Shown: positions 24,483-33,357 of the stretch, piece after piece
Layout: the number at the start of each line of letters is the position of its first letter
Numbering within the stretch: position 1 is the stretch's first letter
From: Phycisphaerales bacterium
GTDB taxonomy: Bacteria; Planctomycetota; Phycisphaerae; Sedimentisphaerales; Anaerobacaceae
Length of the DNA stretch: 64,000 nt
Reading direction: 5' to 3'
Assembly: GCA_003170415.1 (NCBI GenBank)
Contig: PMZJ01000029.1
Location: 27,985-91,984 of the forward strand
Translations under genes and position numbers: made by a program
The notes under the pieces: model-generated
The model's database searches: none
Seen by the model: the letters and a program-made list of their open reading frames with translations, nothing else
What the model was told of the DNA's origin: nothing

Positions 24483-26045
24483 ATGAGTATTACAACTCAA
24501 CAAACACATACAATGCGACTCAACGCGAGACTCCGTGTTTTCCTGCTGCCGGCCATGCTGCTTTGCCTCGCGTCGTCAACAACGCAGGCACAAGGTGCAG
24601 CTCCAGCCAATAAAAATGGTGAAGGCTATTATGTAAATCCAATTTTTGCAGGAGATTACCCTGACCCAAGTATATTGCGCGACGGCAACGATTACTATAT
24701 AGTTCATTCGTCTTTCGAATATTATCCGGGGTTATTAATCTGGCATTCAAACGATTTGATTAACTGGATACCAGTTACAAATGCATTGCACAAATATGTA
24801 GGTTCGGTTTGGGCTCCCGACCTGGTTAAATATAAGAACAAATACTACATCTATTTTCCTGCTAATAATACCAATTATGTGGTCACCGCCGATTCAATTA
24901 ACGGGCCATGGAGTGATCCGGTAGATTTGAAAATTGGCAATATTGATCCTGGTCATATTACAGACGCTGAAGGCAAACGATATTTGTATTTTAGCAGCGG
25001 AGGGTATGTTCCTTTGTCTGACGATGGACTATCTGTAGCCGGCGAATTTAAACATTGTTACAGCGGCTGGCCAATACCTCGCGAATGGACCATCGAATGT
25101 TTTTGTATGGAAGGCCCGAAGCTTGCTAAACGAGGGGATTATTATTATCTGACAACCGCGGAAGGCGGAACAGCAGGTCCTGCCACGAGTCACATGGTAA
25201 TTTCGGCACGTTCAAAGTCACCTTTTGGCCCCTGGCAGAATTCGCCTTATAATCCTGTCATCAGGACGAAAGACAGTTCTGAAAGATGGTGGTCTAAAGG
25301 ACATGGTACTATTTTCGAAGACACAAAAGGAAAGTGGTGGATAGTTTTCCACGGGTATGAAAACGGATTTTATAATATGGGGCGTCAAACCTTACTTCTG
25401 CCTATAGAATGGACAGAAGACGGCTGGTATAAAATACCAGATGGCATTAAAACAGATGAACCAATTAAAAGGCCCGCAGGAACATCTTCGGATGCAGTAT
25501 TCACCTTAAATGATAGCTTCGACGGCAACACGTTAAAACCACAATGGAAATTCTTCGGTGAATACGATACCGGCAGATTCCATCCGGATGATAATGGTTT
25601 AGAAATTAAGGCCAAAGGTCATTCCGTCGGCGACTGCTCCCCCTTACTTTGCATCCCATCAGACCATTCCTATATAGCGCAGGTAGAGCTGTTTATCGAG
25701 GGAGAAGCAACCGGAGGATTAGTACTTTTCTATAACAAGAATGCGTATTCGGGCATATTGGCTGACAAAGAAAATATTTTAGCCAATCTGCGGGGCTGGC
25801 AGTTTCCAACCGAAAAAAAAGTAATTAAAAATCACGTATTCCTTCGTCTCAAAAATATTAATAATACCGTTGATATGTTTTACAGTATTGACGGGGAAAA
25901 ATGGAAGAAAATAGAAAATTCCATTGAAGTTACCGGTTATAATCATAATGTCCTTGGCGGCTTTTTAAGTTTACGACTTGGACTTTGTTCTATGGGTGAT
26001 GGGAAAATTAAATTTAAGAACTTCATATACAAATCCATAAAATGA
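24483..26045 (+). CDS. GH43-family glycoside hydrolase (putative beta-xylosidase/arabinofuranosidase)
   Basis: 520 residues. Signal peptide in MRLNARLRVFLLPAMLLCLA, then a five-bladed GH43 propeller: the general base Asp in GDYPDPS, SVWAPDLVKY, and the general acid Glu in CMEGPKL. Residues about 340-520 form a beta-sandwich of the kind that follows the GH43 domain in xylosidases (FDGNTLKPQWKFFGEYD...). It probably trims xylan or arabinan side chains outside the cytoplasm. The start may be 24483 (TAGGA upstream) or the ATG at 24513, where the signal proper begins. It is more AT-rich than hisC and hisB and interrupts the his genes, suggesting later arrival. Confidence 0.88.
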   Translation: MSITTQQTHTMRLNARLRVFLLPAMLLCLASSTTQAQGAAPANKNGEGYYVNPIFAGDYPDPSILRDGNDYYIVHSSFEYYPGLLIWHSNDLINWIPVTNALHKYVGSVWAPDLVKYKNKYYIYFPANNTNYVVTADSINGPWSDPVDLKIGNIDPGHITDAEGKRYLYFSSGGYVPLSDDGLSVAGEFKHCYSGWPIPREWTIECFCMEGPKLAKRGDYYYLTTAEGGTAGPATSHMVISARSKSPFGPWQNSPYNPVIRTKDSSERWWSKGHGTIFEDTKGKWWIVFHGYENGFYNMGRQTLLLPIEWTEDGWYKIPDGIKTDEPIKRPAGTSSDAVFTLNDSFDGNTLKPQWKFFGEYDTGRFHPDDNGLEIKAKGHSVGDCSPLLCIPSDHSYIAQVELFIEGEATGGLVLFYNKNAYSGILADKENILANLRGWQFPTEKKVIKNHVFLRLKNINNTVDMFYSIDGEKWKKIENSIEVTGYNHNVLGGFLSLRLGLCSMGDGKIKFKNFIYKSIK

Positions 26046-26194
26046 AACGTGTGCCAGTTGACCTTCCCCTTTATTGTGCCACTATGAATTAGAGTATCCA
26101 GCGTTAATTGACTCCGCCTCCGCGGGAATGACATGAGCATTTTATGCCTTTTTGCGGCAAATTTAATCTGTGGAAATCCGTGTAATCCCTTCTA

Positions 26195-26250
26195 CGCTTC
26201 CTTCTTCGCTTACGCTATGGAGGACAGGCCAGCTACGAAGGGCGGGCCGT
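26195..26250. repeat. Dispersed GCTTACGCTATGGAGGACAGG family copy
   Basis: TTCGCTTACGCTATGGAGGA continues to GCTACGAAGGGCGGG; relatives at 17108, 17312 and 15230. It lies between GH43 and hisB, next to an ATCCGTGTAATCCC fragment. Confidence 0.6.
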
Positions 26251-26315
26251 GTAAAAAATACGTGTAATATATGCCAGCCGTGGTTAAAATACGGGGGACT
26301 GGAAAGGATACCATT

Positions 26316-26900
26316 ATGAAGAAAAGAACGGCCAAATTGCACAGAAAGACAAAAGAGACGGACGTTAATATATCGCTGAACTTAGACGGCGAGGGAAAAT
26401 ACGAAATCGATACGGGCGTCGGGTTTCTGGACCATATGCTCACGCACCTAAGCAAACACAGTAAAATCGATACGACTATAAAGGCCAAAGGCGACCTCGA
26501 CGTTGATAGCCATCATACCGTTGAGGACATTGGGCTTTGCCTTGGGCAATGCTTAGACAAGGCGCTGGGGGACAAGAAAGGCATCAACAGATACGGCAAC
26601 AGCTCGGTGCCGATGGAGGACTCGCTGGCGAATGTGTCGATTGATTTGTCGGGCAGGCCGAGCTGCGTTTATAACGTGGAATACCGGACGAGCAAAATAG
26701 GCGATTTCGACGTCGAGTGCCTTGAGGAAATGCTGCGGAGCTTTTCAAACGCAGGAAAATTCAACCTGCATATAAACGTACCCTACGGCACAAACGCCCA
26801 CCACACCGCGGAAGCGATATTCAAGGCGATGGGCCAGGCGTTAGGCGCGGCGGTTAAAATAACAGGCAAAGACATACCCAGCACAAAGGGAACGCTGTAA
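26316..26900 (+). CDS. hisB: Imidazoleglycerol-phosphate dehydratase
   Basis: 194 residues, complete. Sixth step of histidine synthesis. Manganese-binding repeats: GFLDHMLTHLSKH and DSHHTVEDIGLCLG, then the second pair CLEEMLRSF and NAHHTAEAIFKAMG. GGAAAGGA precedes the ATG by 7-8 bases. It was probably next to hisC before GH43 entered, as the hisB remnant after hisC shows. Followed closely by ispF. Confidence 0.96.
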   Translation: MKKRTAKLHRKTKETDVNISLNLDGEGKYEIDTGVGFLDHMLTHLSKHSKIDTTIKAKGDLDVDSHHTVEDIGLCLGQCLDKALGDKKGINRYGNSSVPMEDSLANVSIDLSGRPSCVYNVEYRTSKIGDFDVECLEEMLRSFSNAGKFNLHINVPYGTNAHHTAEAIFKAMGQALGAAVKITGKDIPSTKGTL

Positions 26901-26920
26901 CTATTTATGATTTATAATTT

Positions 26921-27430
26921 ATGATTGAACAAGAACCCATTGAATTTAGAACGGGGATAGGAACGGATATTCACCGGCTTGTCGAGGGCAGGAAGCTGAT
27001 GTTAGGCGGGGTGCTGATTCCGCACCCGATGGGCCTGCTGGGACACAGCGACGGCGACGTGGTGCTGCACGCGGTAATAGACGCCCTGCTTGGGGCGGCG
27101 GGCCTGGGCGATATAGGGACATTTTTCCCCGACACCGACCCGAAATGGAAAGACGCGGACAGCAAGGAACTGCTGCTCATCGTCAAAGAAAAATTAGCTG
27201 AGAAGAAATGGGACATTATCAACGTCGATGTAACGATTCACGCGGAACAGCCCCGGCTGGAACCATTCAAGGGACAAATCAAACGAGTGATAGCAGGACT
27301 ATTGGGAATCGATTTTAACGCAACAAACGTCAAGGCAAAAACGAATGAGGGAATGGGCGAGGTAGGCGAAGGCACGGCCATAGCGGCCACAGCGATAGCG
27401 ATGCTGAGAAAGAAAATCAAAAGGGTTTAA
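26921..27430 (+). CDS. ispF: 2-C-methyl-D-erythritol 2,4-cyclodiphosphate synthase
   Basis: 169 residues. MEP-pathway enzyme of isoprenoid synthesis. GIGTDIHRL gives the zinc ligands D-x-H, then LLGHSDGDVVLHAVIDALLGAAGLGDIG, FPDTDPKW, and the terminal TNEGMGEVGEGTAIAA. The start lies in a TTTATGATT repeat and has no clear Shine-Dalgarno. The gene ends 3 bases before cysS, so the two are likely coupled. Confidence 0.96.
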   Translation: MIEQEPIEFRTGIGTDIHRLVEGRKLMLGGVLIPHPMGLLGHSDGDVVLHAVIDALLGAAGLGDIGTFFPDTDPKWKDADSKELLLIVKEKLAEKKWDIINVDVTIHAEQPRLEPFKGQIKRVIAGLLGIDFNATNVKAKTNEGMGEVGEGTAIAATAIAMLRKKIKRV

Positions 27431-27433
27431 TAA

Positions 27434-28924
27434 ATGGGCTTACAGCTATATAACAGTTTAACGAGACGGAAAGAGGAGTTTAAGCCGATAAATAAGGACA
27501 GGGTCGGGATATATGTTTGCGGGCCGACGGTTTATGGGCACGCGCATCTTGGACACGCGAAAAGCTACGTCAGCTTCGATATTCTCGTCCGCTATATGCG
27601 ATACCTCGGCTATAACGTAACTTATGTCCAGAATATCACAGACGTGGGACACTTGACGGACGATGCGGACCAGGGTGAGGATAAAATCGCAAAGGCCGCG
27701 GCAAAGGCACACACGCACCCGATGGCATTAGCAGAAAAATACACAAAGAGTTACTTTGACGATATGGACAAGTTAAACTGCGTCAGGCCCGATATAAGCC
27801 CGCGGGCGAGCGGACATATCGTCGAGCAAATCGAATTAGTAAAGACGCTTATCGCTAAAGGTTACGCATACGAAGCCAACGGGTCGGTTTATTTCGACGT
27901 TTCAAAATTCGCCGAATACGGGAAACTTTCGGGCAGAAAAGTCGAGGATATGATTGCGGGGGCACGGGTGGAGGTATCGCAGGAAAAGAGGAACCCGGCG
28001 GATTTCGCCCTTTGGAAAAAGGCGGAGGCGAATCATATTATGCAATGGCCAAGCCCGTGGGGACAGGGATTCCCCGGCTGGCATTTAGAATGCTCGGTAA
28101 TGAGCACAAAATATCTTGGTCAGCCATTTGATATTCACGGGGGCGGGCTTGAAAACCAGTTCCCGCATCACGAATGTGAAATCGCGCAGGCGGAGGCGGC
28201 AACCGGCAAGCAATTCGTAAAATACTGGCTGCATAATAATATGGTTACAGTCGATGGCCAGAAGATGGGCAAGAGTTTGGGCAATTTTATCACGCTAAAA
28301 CAGGTGTTTAGCGATTCGCCGGATGCTATGCACGAGCGATTGAGCAGGAAATACGATTCGCTTGCGGTTCGGCAATTTATTTTAACCAGCCATTACAGAA
28401 GCACGCTCGATTTTTCAGATGAGGCGCTTCATGCGGCGCAGAGCGGATACGACAAATTAACGGACGCGGTCATTGCGGTAAGAAAACAAGTCAAAAACTC
28501 GACCAAAGGCCCAATAGCTAACGATGTTGAGACACACCTGAAGACGCTGAAAGAAAAATTCGAGACGGCGATGAACGACGACCTCAATACGTCGATTGCG
28601 TTGTCGATTATGTTCGAACTGGCGGGTTTAGCCAACGAGCAGATTGCCAAAAACGCGACAAGTGAGACACTTGCGGCGATTGATAATATGTTTACGAAAC
28701 TCGGCGGCGACGTGCTGGGTATTGTTAAAGAGCAATACCAACAGCAAAGCGAAGGTAACGAGGCGATTTTAGACAAACTGGTGGCCGTCTTAATCGAGCA
28801 AAGAAAAACGGCGAAACAAAACAAGGATTTCGCTACTGCGGATACGCTGCGGAAAAGGATTGAGGAAATCGGGATTGTTCTCGAAGATAAACCCGGCGGA
28901 GTAACCGGCTGGAGAATGAAATAA
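27434..28924 (+). CDS. cysS: Cysteinyl-tRNA synthetase
   Basis: 496 residues, class I synthetase. The HIGH-type motif is PTVYGHAHLGHAKS near residue 32-45, CxxxPTVYG holds a zinc Cys, and HGGGLENQFPHHECEIAQ supplies other zinc ligands. The KMSKS motif reads KMGKS (GQKMGKSLGN). The C-terminal DALR-like helical part is present. Starts 3 bases after ispF. Confidence 0.97.
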   Translation: MGLQLYNSLTRRKEEFKPINKDRVGIYVCGPTVYGHAHLGHAKSYVSFDILVRYMRYLGYNVTYVQNITDVGHLTDDADQGEDKIAKAAAKAHTHPMALAEKYTKSYFDDMDKLNCVRPDISPRASGHIVEQIELVKTLIAKGYAYEANGSVYFDVSKFAEYGKLSGRKVEDMIAGARVEVSQEKRNPADFALWKKAEANHIMQWPSPWGQGFPGWHLECSVMSTKYLGQPFDIHGGGLENQFPHHECEIAQAEAATGKQFVKYWLHNNMVTVDGQKMGKSLGNFITLKQVFSDSPDAMHERLSRKYDSLAVRQFILTSHYRSTLDFSDEALHAAQSGYDKLTDAVIAVRKQVKNSTKGPIANDVETHLKTLKEKFETAMNDDLNTSIALSIMFELAGLANEQIAKNATSETLAAIDNMFTKLGGDVLGIVKEQYQQQSEGNEAILDKLVAVLIEQRKTAKQNKDFATADTLRKRIEEIGIVLEDKPGGVTGWRMK

Positions 28925-28929
28925 AAAAC

Positions 28930-28956
28930 TGGATTCCCGCTTGCGCGGGAATGACA
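28930..28956. repeat. GGAATGACA-type hairpin repeat
   Basis: Hairpin ATTCCCGC-ttgc-GCGGGAAT flanked by TGG and GACA, directly followed by a second hairpin GCGGGCAAGATGCCCGC (28963-28979). It fills the cysS-ruvC gap and ends 8 bases before the ruvC start. Related copies at 30125 and 39997. Confidence 0.8.
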
Positions 28957-28987
28957 TGAGGCGCGGGCAAGATGCCCGCGACACGAA

Positions 28988-29482
28988 ATGAGGATTCTCG
29001 GCATAGACCCGGGATTGCAGGTTTGCGGGTATGCTTGTATTGAGTCAAAATCGGGCGAAACGACCTTGATTGAGGGCGGAGTGATTCGCACAACAGGAAG
29101 CAAGGCGATTGAGAAGAGATTAAATCAGATAGCGGAAGATATTGACTCGATACTGGATAAGTTCAAACCCGATGTCGTGGGGGTAGAGCAGTTATATTCG
29201 CATTATGCTCATCCGCGAACAGCGATCTTGATGGGGCACGCGAGAGGGGTTATATTGCAGAGGTGTGCCGAGGCGGGCGTTGAGGTTAATAGTTTCGGCG
29301 CGACGCGGATAAAGAAATGTATTACGGGCAACGGGCACGCGTCGAAGGAGCAGATGCAGAGGACAATCAAGACGCTTTTGGGATTGTCGGCTGTGCCTGA
29401 GCCGAATGACGTGGCGGACGCGATTGCGGCGGCGATGTGCTGTGCGGAGATGATGAGAATACCGGGTAAAACCAGGGGTTAA
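28988..29482 (+). CDS. ruvC: Crossover junction endodeoxyribonuclease RuvC
   Basis: 164 residues. Resolves Holliday junctions. Acidic catalytic residues in GIDPGLQVCGYA (D7), VVGVEQLY (Glu) and NDVADAIAAAMC (two Asp). First gene of a ruvC-ruvA-ruvB cluster, 8 bases before ruvA. Confidence 0.97.
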   Translation: MRILGIDPGLQVCGYACIESKSGETTLIEGGVIRTTGSKAIEKRLNQIAEDIDSILDKFKPDVVGVEQLYSHYAHPRTAILMGHARGVILQRCAEAGVEVNSFGATRIKKCITGNGHASKEQMQRTIKTLLGLSAVPEPNDVADAIAAAMCCAEMMRIPGKTRG

Positions 29483-29490
29483 ATATAATT

Positions 29491-30120
29491 ATGATAGCAA
29501 GGTTGGAAGGAAAACTCGTTAAGCTGAATACCGAAAGCGCGCTGGTGCAGGTGGGCGCGGTGGGCTATGAGGTTTTGCTGCCGGGGTATTGCATAAGTGC
29601 GTTAGCGGGCAGTATCGGCTCGAATATCACGCTTTGCACGATGGAATACTATGAGGGGTCACTGGGCGGCGGGAATCTTATCCCCAGAATAGTCGGATTC
29701 CTCAGCGATGGCGAAAGGGAGTTTTTCAATAAATTTACCAGCGTCAAAGGGATAGGCGTGCGAAAGGCGCTGCGTTCGCTGACCATACCGATTGCAAGTA
29801 TAGCATCGGCGATTGAAAACGGGGACGACAAGACACTGATGGCGCTTGACGGCGTTGGTAAAAGAACGGCACAGCAGATTATCGCGGAGCTGAAAGGCAA
29901 ACTCAGCAGATTCGCAATAGGCGTTGGCCCAACGGGTGCGGCGGCGCCAGCTTTCAAACCATACCAGGCGGAGACACTTGAGATTCTGATTGCCTGGGGC
30001 GAGAAACGAAATGAGGCGATGGAGCTGATTGAGCTTGCGTGCAAGAAGCACCCGGACGCAAAAACAGCGGAAGAGTTAGTGCCTTTGGTATATAGAATGA
30101 AACAGGGCATAGAAGTATAA
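29491..30120 (+). CDS. ruvA: Holliday junction DNA helicase subunit RuvA
   Basis: 209 residues. Junction-binding tetramer subunit. N-terminal OB fold (MIARLEGKLVKLNTESALVQV), two helix-hairpin-helix motifs (FTSVKGIGVRKAL and MALDGVGKRTAQQIIAELKGKL), and the C-terminal three-helix domain that contacts RuvB. Confidence 0.97.
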   Translation: MIARLEGKLVKLNTESALVQVGAVGYEVLLPGYCISALAGSIGSNITLCTMEYYEGSLGGGNLIPRIVGFLSDGEREFFNKFTSVKGIGVRKALRSLTIPIASIASAIENGDDKTLMALDGVGKRTAQQIIAELKGKLSRFAIGVGPTGAAAPAFKPYQAETLEILIAWGEKRNEAMELIELACKKHPDAKTAEELVPLVYRMKQGIEV

Positions 30121-30124
30121 GGAT

Positions 30125-30151
30125 TGGATTCCGGCTTACGCAGGAATGACA
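30125..30151. repeat. GGAATGACA-type repeat supplying the ruvB ribosome-binding site
   Basis: TGGATTCCGGCTTACGCAGGAATGACA spans the ruvA-ruvB gap. Its AGGAA lies 7-8 bases before the ruvB ATG, and no other Shine-Dalgarno is present. Confidence 0.8.
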
Positions 30152-30152
30152 A

Positions 30153-31205
30153 ATGGCGATAGATAGAGTCATAACGAGCGAATCGAAGAACGAAGCGGAG
30201 GAGAATTTCAACGTCTCACTTCGGCCAAAGCAGTTGCGCGAGTGCATCGGACAGCAAAAGGTAATCGACAAGCTCAAAATCGCTATTGAGGCGGCGAAAA
30301 AGAGAAACGAGCCGTTGGAGCATATCCTGTTTTACGGCCCTCCCGGATTGGGCAAAACCACTCTTGCCAACGTCGTTGCCAATGAGATGGGCGCAAATAT
30401 CAGGTGCACGTCGGGACCCGCGCTGACAAAACAGGGCGACCTGATGGGGCTTTTGAGCAATATCAACACGGGCGATACACTTTTCATCGACGAGATTCAC
30501 CGGCTGAGCACGCCTGTCGAAGAGTTTATGTACCCGGCGATGGAAGAATTCAGGGTTGATTTCACTGTCGATAGTGGGCTACACGCGAAGACGATAAATT
30601 TCCCGCTCAAACGATTCACGCTTATCGGGGCAACGACACGGGCGGGATTGCTGAGCGCGCCAATGCGAAGCCGGTTCGGGATGCTTTATCATCTCGAATT
30701 TTACAACACGGCGGATTTGACTTTAATTCTCAAACGCTCGGCCAAATTGCTGCAGTTGAATTGCGATGAAGGGACACTGAATCTGATTGCGACGCGGTCG
30801 CGCGGGACGCCGAGAATCGCGAACCGGCTGTTGAAACGGGTGCGCGACTACGCACAGGTAAAAGGACAGGGCGAACTGACGACCGCGATTGTCGAAAGCT
30901 CGCTGAAGATGGAACAGATTGACGGGCTTGGTCTGGACGAATTAGACAGGTCGTTTTTGCGGGCATTGGCGGGGGTATATGAGGGCGGGCCTGCGGGTAT
31001 AGAGGCAATCGCGGCGACGCTTGGCGAGGAACGGGACACACTGGAAGACGTGGTTGAACCGTATTTGCTGCAACTTGGTTTTGTCCGCAGGACGAATAGA
31101 GGTCGGGAAATAACCAAACAGGCGTGTGAGCATCTCGGTTTGAAATACAGCAAGAAGCCGACTGCCGACGATGGGCCGGAATTGTTCGACTCCGGTCAGC
31201 CGTAA
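30153..31205 (+). CDS. ruvB: Holliday junction branch-migration helicase RuvB
   Basis: 350 residues, AAA+ motor. Walker A GPPGLGKTT, Walker B LFIDEIHRL, sensor GATTRAGLLSAPMRSRFG with arginine finger, and the winged-helix C-terminus (EPYLLQLGFVRRTNRGR). Translation probably starts from the AGGAA of an intergenic repeat. Confidence 0.97.
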   Translation: MAIDRVITSESKNEAEENFNVSLRPKQLRECIGQQKVIDKLKIAIEAAKKRNEPLEHILFYGPPGLGKTTLANVVANEMGANIRCTSGPALTKQGDLMGLLSNINTGDTLFIDEIHRLSTPVEEFMYPAMEEFRVDFTVDSGLHAKTINFPLKRFTLIGATTRAGLLSAPMRSRFGMLYHLEFYNTADLTLILKRSAKLLQLNCDEGTLNLIATRSRGTPRIANRLLKRVRDYAQVKGQGELTTAIVESSLKMEQIDGLGLDELDRSFLRALAGVYEGGPAGIEAIAATLGEERDTLEDVVEPYLLQLGFVRRTNRGREITKQACEHLGLKYSKKPTADDGPELFDSGQP

Positions 31206-31207
31206 AC

Positions 31208-32620
31208 TCAGCCGACGGAATCGGAAATTTTAATCTGAATTACCTTACGGGTATCGTTAGTTACCTTTGTCCGTTCGCTGATTCTGACGGGGCAAAGCCA
31301 GATTATTTTATCAGCATCGGCGACAACGAGCAATCGCCTCCGCAACGATTGAGATACCTTCGCGGCGGTTAAAAATTTGCCAACTTTTTTTTCGCCCGCC
31401 AAACCTAAGGGCCAAAACTTGTCGCCACGTTTTCTAATGCGAACTTCCAAGGGCAGTTTCAATTTTTCAAAATCGAACCATTCGACAAGATTTGTTTTGG
31501 TCTTTTTGAAGCCGGCCAGGTCTTTCTGTTCGATTTCGATAATATCCGCGTTGATTGTATAAGGGCCGAATTGCGTTACTCCCGGCACTTTTAACACAAC
31601 AGGATCTATCGCAATTGATTGGGCCGGTTTAGTTTTAAGATGTTTCTCAAAAACGATTTTGCCGCCCTGCCTATACACCGTGATGCGATTTGGAAGCTGT
31701 AGTTGTGCATCATCCGGTAATCTCAATATGCCTGTATAATGACGTTCAGTAATATCCTGTTCGCGGCAACCCAGATGAGCCAAAGCCCTGCGAGCAATCT
31801 CGATTTTGATTTCAGCCGGCTGACTGGCAATTTTGCCGTAATCCACAACAATTCCGTTTTCATTTGCAGTTGCGATGTCGGGCCAAACCGCGTCGGCTGT
31901 TCGGCAAACCATAAGATAAAATCCGCGAGACGCTTTCGACAGAACGGCAAGGCACTCAACGATGTCGCATTGAGAATCATTCTGTAACGCCGGCAGCAGG
32001 CGATGACGGATAAAGTTGCGCCTGTACGCAAAATCAGTATTAGTCCTGTCGGTGCACCACTTCAGGTTACGGCTGTTGAGATATTGGATAATCTCATCAC
32101 GAGTGGCGCAAAGCAGAGGCCTTATAAATGTGATTCCATCAGCAAATTTTTTCGCGGGCCAGATACCACACAGGCCACGAAGGCCCGTTCCGCGAATCAG
32201 CCGGTCGATAATTGTTTCGGCGTTGTCATTTTTATGATGGGCGGTGGCGATACAGACGCAATTCTGTTCTTTCGCAATCTCAACCAGCTTTTCGATTCGC
32301 AGATTTCTCGCAGCCGTCTCGATTGACAGTTTTGATTTTTTCGCGTAATCACGCACGTCTATTTTCATTGTAACAACGGGGACTTTGAGCTTTTGGCACT
32401 GTTCAATCACAAAATTCTCATCTCTTTGCGCCTCATCAGTTCTTAATTGATGGTTGATGTGGGCGCAGTGAATATCGAGCCGTAAAACAGCCAGAACGTG
32501 TAACAACGCGGTAGAATCCGTGCCGCCTGAAATCGCGAGCAGAATTTTTCCGCCCGCCGGTGCAAGTTGTTCGGCTGCAATAAAGTCCGCTGTTTTTTGT
32601 TCCAGTTTCTTCAGCATCAT
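31208..32620 (-). CDS. tilS: tRNA(Ile)-lysidine synthetase
   Basis: 470 residues. Modifies C34 of the CAU isoleucine tRNA to lysidine. The N-type ATP pyrophosphatase P-loop is LLAISGGTDSTALLHVL, with HINHQLR and TAHHKNDNAETIIDRLIRG as further signature parts. The TilS C-terminal domain (EVRIRKRGDKFWPLG...KKVGKFLTAAKV) is present. The start may be either of two adjacent ATGs (32620 or 32617). Convergent with ruvB, 2 bases between stops. Confidence 0.95.
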   Translation of the reverse strand: MMLKKLEQKTADFIAAEQLAPAGGKILLAISGGTDSTALLHVLAVLRLDIHCAHINHQLRTDEAQRDENFVIEQCQKLKVPVVTMKIDVRDYAKKSKLSIETAARNLRIEKLVEIAKEQNCVCIATAHHKNDNAETIIDRLIRGTGLRGLCGIWPAKKFADGITFIRPLLCATRDEIIQYLNSRNLKWCTDRTNTDFAYRRNFIRHRLLPALQNDSQCDIVECLAVLSKASRGFYLMVCRTADAVWPDIATANENGIVVDYGKIASQPAEIKIEIARRALAHLGCREQDITERHYTGILRLPDDAQLQLPNRITVYRQGGKIVFEKHLKTKPAQSIAIDPVVLKVPGVTQFGPYTINADIIEIEQKDLAGFKKTKTNLVEWFDFEKLKLPLEVRIRKRGDKFWPLGLAGEKKVGKFLTAAKVSQSLRRRLLVVADADKIIWLCPVRISERTKVTNDTRKVIQIKISDSVG

Positions 32621-32633
32621 CGGCCAAAAGCAA

Positions 32634-32660
32634 ATGGGCCTGACTGTCGGTCAGGCCCAT
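32634..32660 (-). terminator. Terminator of the TPR lipoprotein gene
   Basis: Perfect 11-base stem ATGGGCCTGAC/GTCAGGCCCAT with a 5-base loop; on the minus strand it is followed by TTTGCTTTT. It lies between the TPR lipoprotein and tilS. Confidence 0.8.
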
Positions 32661-32700
32661 AATTACGCGAAATATTCATTCGAACAAATTCAAACCGAGG

Positions 32701-33243
32701 TTACTGCTGTGGTTTGACTTCCCCGCTCAATTCCTTGACTCGTTGTTCAGCAAGGGCGACCCACTGCCTGTGCTCATTCGATTTGGTTATCTTCGACAGG
32801 GCCTCCTGATAAATCTGCAGGGCCTCGGCTCTTCTGCCTAACTGGGTATCGAGAAGATACGCCGCCTTGAACCTTGCCACAGTGGGCGTTTGCGGGTTCC
32901 ACTGATAGGTTCTCTGGTAGTTCTTAACGGCGTTAGTATAGTCATTGAGGTACTCATAAATCCCAGCCATTCTGAAGGCAGCATCGTCTATTTTGTCGCT
33001 TTTAGGATATTTGTTTATAAACTGGTCATACTTATCGAGCGATTTTCTCAACAAGGCCTCGTTCTTGATTAACGGGCCTGCCTGCTCTTCGAGATGAACG
33101 GCCTCGGCATACATAGCGTTGGCATCCGGCGTGGTGACGACCCCGGTATCCAACACCTGCGCTTTGCCTGAATCCTTACCGTTACACCCTACAAGAACGA
33201 ACGATAACGTTATAACCGACACAATAACAGCTAACCTTGCCAT
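32701..33243 (-). CDS. TPR lipoprotein, BamD-like
   Basis: 180 residues. Lipoprotein signal ending LVGC (C20), then TPR-type helices: SLDKYDQFINKYPKSDKIDDAAFRMAGIYEYLNDYTNAVKNYQRTYQWNP and RRAEALQIYQEAL. The pattern resembles BamD/YbgF-type envelope TPR proteins, but it is shorter than BamD, so only a general scaffold role can be claimed. AAAGGAGG precedes the start, and a strong terminator follows. Confidence 0.75.
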   Translation of the reverse strand: MARLAVIVSVITLSFVLVGCNGKDSGKAQVLDTGVVTTPDANAMYAEAVHLEEQAGPLIKNEALLRKSLDKYDQFINKYPKSDKIDDAAFRMAGIYEYLNDYTNAVKNYQRTYQWNPQTPTVARFKAAYLLDTQLGRRAEALQIYQEALSKITKSNEHRQWVALAEQRVKELSGEVKPQQ

Positions 33244-33357
33244 AATGGCCTCCTTTCAAGTCCATAAAACAGCCGGTACTCCGCCGGCCACTCTCAATCA
33301 CTTAACAATTTACCCAAACCGCGTCAAGAGCAATCCGGCAAAAAATCGAATACCTAA